Assembly (NCBI GenBank): GCA_035967665.1
Contig: JAYWLB010000040.1
Span: 47,097-111,096, forward strand
Source of the DNA: Arctic95D-9 sp035967665
GTDB lineage: Bacteria > Verrucomicrobiota > Verrucomicrobiia > Verrucomicrobiales > DEV007
Direction of reading: 5' to 3'
DNA: 64,000 nucleotides
The notes beneath the pieces are model-generated. The model ran no database searches. It was not told the origin of the DNA and saw nothing but the letters and a program-made list of their open reading frames with translations. The position numbers and the translations under genes are program-made. This document shows positions 62,432-64,000 of the stretch, one piece after another. Numbering within the stretch: position 1 is the first letter of the stretch; each line of letters begins with the position of its first letter.

Positions 62432-63082
62432 CTACAACTGTTTCAATTTTACATTCCGGAACCAGACAGGGTGCCCGTGATACTGAAACCCGATGTGACC
62501 GTTTCGCGGAAGGTCTTTTAATGGCGTCTTGAACTTATTCTTTGTCCCATCGGGATTCATGTTCGCGGTGGTCCATTGGTCGATATCAGCTTCGACGATG
62601 GTCTTCCCGTTGAGGACGACTTTGATCATGGGGCCGTTCGCAGTCAGGGTCATCGTGTTCCACTCACCGTCGGGTTTACCTGCCGACTCGGTGGGAGCTT
62701 GAGCCCCGTAGAGAGATCCGGCAACATGCTTGCCGTCATAGATTCCGGCGGAAGCGACCTGAATTTCGAAGCCGCCCTGAACGGGATTCTTCGGATCGGT
62801 TCGAAAGAAGAGTCCACTGTTACACTCTTCGGAAGTCTTGTATTCGATCGTGAGTTCGAAGTTCTCGTATTTCTCCTTCGACCAGATGTAGCCACCCGGT
62901 TTGTCGGAGGTGCTGAGGACGCCGTCTTTCAGCTCCCACGCGCCGGCCTTAGCCATCGTCCAGTGGTCGAGGTTTTCGCCGAGAAGATCAATCGTCGAGG
63001 ATTCCTCAGCCTGATTCCTGACAGGTGAAAAAATGAGCGCCGTTGCAGCGATCGCGAGAACAAAAATTGAGTTGGTTTTCAT
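62432..63082 (-). CDS. secreted DUF1080 protein (3-keto-disaccharide hydrolase family)
   Basis: A 216-residue exported protein. Start at 63082 gives MKTNSIFVLAIAATALIFSP as signal peptide; the frame stays open upstream to 63793 only because it runs antiphase through the repeat gene. It matches DUF1080: ENLDHWTMAKAGAWELKDGV, NFELTIEYKTSEECNSGLFF, GGFEIQVASAG, GEWNTMTLTANGPMIKVVLN and HIGFQYHGHPVWFRNVKLK. DUF1080 enzymes hydrolyse 3-keto-sugars or bind carbohydrate in PVC bacteria. It lies 92 bp downstream of the repeat-protein gene on the same strand. Confidence 0.9.
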   Translation of the reverse strand: MKTNSIFVLAIAATALIFSPVRNQAEESSTIDLLGENLDHWTMAKAGAWELKDGVLSTSDKPGGYIWSKEKYENFELTIEYKTSEECNSGLFFRTDPKNPVQGGFEIQVASAGIYDGKHVAGSLYGAQAPTESAGKPDGEWNTMTLTANGPMIKVVLNGKTIVEADIDQWTTANMNPDGTKNKFKTPLKDLPRNGHIGFQYHGHPVWFRNVKLKQL

Positions 63083-63173
63083 GATGGTCCGTCGATTTAA
63101 ATCGAAGTCGGTAGGTTTCGTCAACCAAAGCCGGTCATTCCGATGCTGCGCGTTCGTGGGGCTTGCGGGCCGA

Positions 63174-64000
63174 TCACTGAGCTGATTCGGCCTGACGTTG
63201 CGCCGCTTCCGCCTCGGCTCTGGCTCGTTCGGCTGCTTCGCGTTGCGCTGCTTCCATTGCGGCACGCTGGGCTGCCTCCGCTTCGGCTCTGGCTCGTTCG
63301 GCTGCTTCGCGTTGCGCCGCTTCCATCGCGGCTCGTTGGGCTGCCTCCGCTTCGGCTCTGGCTCGTTCGGCTGCCTCGCGTTGGGCTGCTTCCATTGCTG
63401 CACGTTGGGCTGCCTCCGCTTCGGCTCTGGCTCGTTCGGCTGCCTCGCGTTGCGCTGCTTCCATTGCGGATCGTTGGGCTGCCTCCGCTTCGGCCTTGGC
63501 TCGTTCGGCTGCTTCGCGTTGCGCTGCTTCCATCGCAGACTGCTTTGCTGCTTCCGCTTCGGCTTTAGCCCGTTCCTCAGCCTCGCGCTGGGCCGCTTCC
63601 ATTGCAGACTGCTTTGCTGCTTCCGCCTCGGCTTTAGCCCGTTCTTCAGCCTCGCGTTGTGCCGCTTCCATCGCAGACTGTTTCGCTGCTTCCGCTTCGG
63701 CTTTAGCCCGTTCTTCAGCCTCGCGCTGGGCCGCTTCCATCGCAGACTGTTTCGCTGCCTCCGCTTCGGCTTTGGCTCGTTCCTCAGCCTCACGTTGGGC
63801 CGCTTCCATCGCGGACCGTTTTGCTGCTTCCGCCTCGGCTTTAGCCTGGTCTTCAGCCTGACGTTGTGCCGCTTCCATCGCAGATTGTTTCGCCGCTTCC
63901 GCTTCGGCTTTAGCCTGTTCTTCAGCCTCGCGCTGTGCCGCTTCCATCGCAGATTGTTTCGCTGCCTCCGCTTCGGCTTTAGCCCGTTCTTCAGCCTCGC
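63174..64000 (-). CDS. 23-residue-repeat Ala/Glu-rich coiled-coil protein (N-terminus beyond window)
   Basis: The minus-strand frame is open from the right edge to a stop at 63174; the first part lies beyond 64000, so internal ATGs (each repeat begins with one) are not real starts. In the window there are 11 repeats of the form MEAAQREAEERAKAEAEAA plus KQSA, of 23 residues each, varying mainly at Arg/Gln/Lys and at EERAK/AERAR, ending ...RQAESAQ. The pattern of regularly spaced Ala, Glu, Arg and Lys predicts a long, highly charged single helix or coiled coil, perhaps a periplasmic or envelope spacer (TolA-like). No function is known. The DUF1080 gene follows. Confidence 0.8.
   Translation of the reverse strand, partial: EAEERAKAEAEAAKQSAMEAAQREAEEQAKAEAEAAKQSAMEAAQRQAEDQAKAEAEAAKRSAMEAAQREAEERAKAEAEAAKQSAMEAAQREAEERAKAEAEAAKQSAMEAAQREAEERAKAEAEAAKQSAMEAAQREAEERAKAEAEAAKQSAMEAAQREAAERAKAEAEAAQRSAMEAAQREAAERARAEAEAAQRAAMEAAQREAAERARAEAEAAQRAAMEAAQREAAERARAEAEAAQRAAMEAAQREAAERARAEAEAAQRQAESAQ
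63174..64000. repeat. 69-bp tandem repeat array, about 12 copies
   Basis: The DNA behind the 23-residue repeat protein: 69-bp units that begin (minus strand) ATGGAAGCGGCACAGCG or close variants. Copies differ by synonymous and conservative changes; the left half (63174-63500) uses 'GCTCGTTCGG', the right half 'GCCCGTTCTTCAG', so two sub-arrays are visible. The array reaches the right edge. Confidence 0.9.

Noticed and set aside
62432..63793. 453-aa continuous frame through the repeat region into the DUF1080 gene
   Set aside because: The upstream part is the 69-bp repeat array in another phase, which happens to stay open; the real start of the DUF1080 gene has a signal peptide at 63082.
63143..63861. 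Plus-strand frames over the repeat array (141 and 121 aa)
   Set aside because: Regular 69-bp units leave other frames open too; only the minus-strand frame gives a normal charged helix pattern.
63174..64000. CRISPR array
   Set aside because: The 69-bp repeat is a coding, contiguous array without spacers of unrelated sequence.

Overview
The window reads as a chromosomal segment of a Verrucomicrobiota-like (PVC superphylum) bacterium with GC-rich coding sequence. The assignment is inferred from gene content: a DUF1552 / DUF1592-1588-1585 / 'PVC-type' haem-binding CxxCH trio, several secreted proteins with SHD1, DUF1080 and TIGR03067-type domains typical of Planctomycetes and Verrucomicrobia, a sulfatase, DUF4838, ThuA and beta-helix proteins, and many exported proteins with signal or Tat peptides. 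No rRNA, tRNA or CRISPR array was seen.

Layout. 1-10.4 kb: the edge of a TrxC-like thioredoxin, a small SAM methyltransferase, a T5orf172/GIY-YIG-like membrane protein, the two-gene glutamate synthase operon (gltB, gltD), and a Na/Pi cotransporter. 10.4-20.2 kb: two secreted hydrolases on the minus strand, then the plus-strand DUF1552-DUF1592-PVC cytochrome operon. 20.2-25.2 kb: an accessory island, visibly AT-richer in its right half. It carries a compact two-gene bacterial ubiquitin-like conjugation system (poly-UBL fused to an E2-like domain; JAB peptidase fused to an E1) divergently next to a HigB toxin / HigA-ImmA antitoxin pair. A terminator lies on its left and a dispersed repeat plus a gene remnant on its right.

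25.7-45.8 kb: large secreted proteins and polysaccharide-related enzymes (P-domain autotransporter, FG-GAP/ASPIC-UnbV protein, secreted Lon-type protease, ThuA, sulfatase, beta-helix protein, alpha/alpha-toroid protein, DUF4838 glycosidase-like protein, SASA esterase, 3D-domain protein). Between them lie repeated short elements and a truncated, frameshifted duplicate of the beta-helix gene's 5' end. 46-56.7 kb: a LuxR-type regulator, an M14-like carboxypeptidase, an MscS channel, a cation-chloride cotransporter, and a CaCA antiporter - RLAN/RimK ATP-grasp - GNAT/C39 peptidase cluster that looks like an amidoligase (peptide-tagging) system. 56.7-64 kb: esterase, SHD1-domain secreted proteins, a secreted lactonase-fold protein, a DUF1080 protein, and the C-terminal part of a protein built from 23-residue Ala/Glu-rich repeats that runs off the window.

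The most unusual content is the fused ubiquitin-like system beside the toxin-antitoxin pair. Next come the RLAN/GNAT-C39 cluster, a conserved ~95-nt leader shared by two separate ion-transport genes, and two families of dispersed repeats. All functional statements come from reading motifs by eye; no database search was run.
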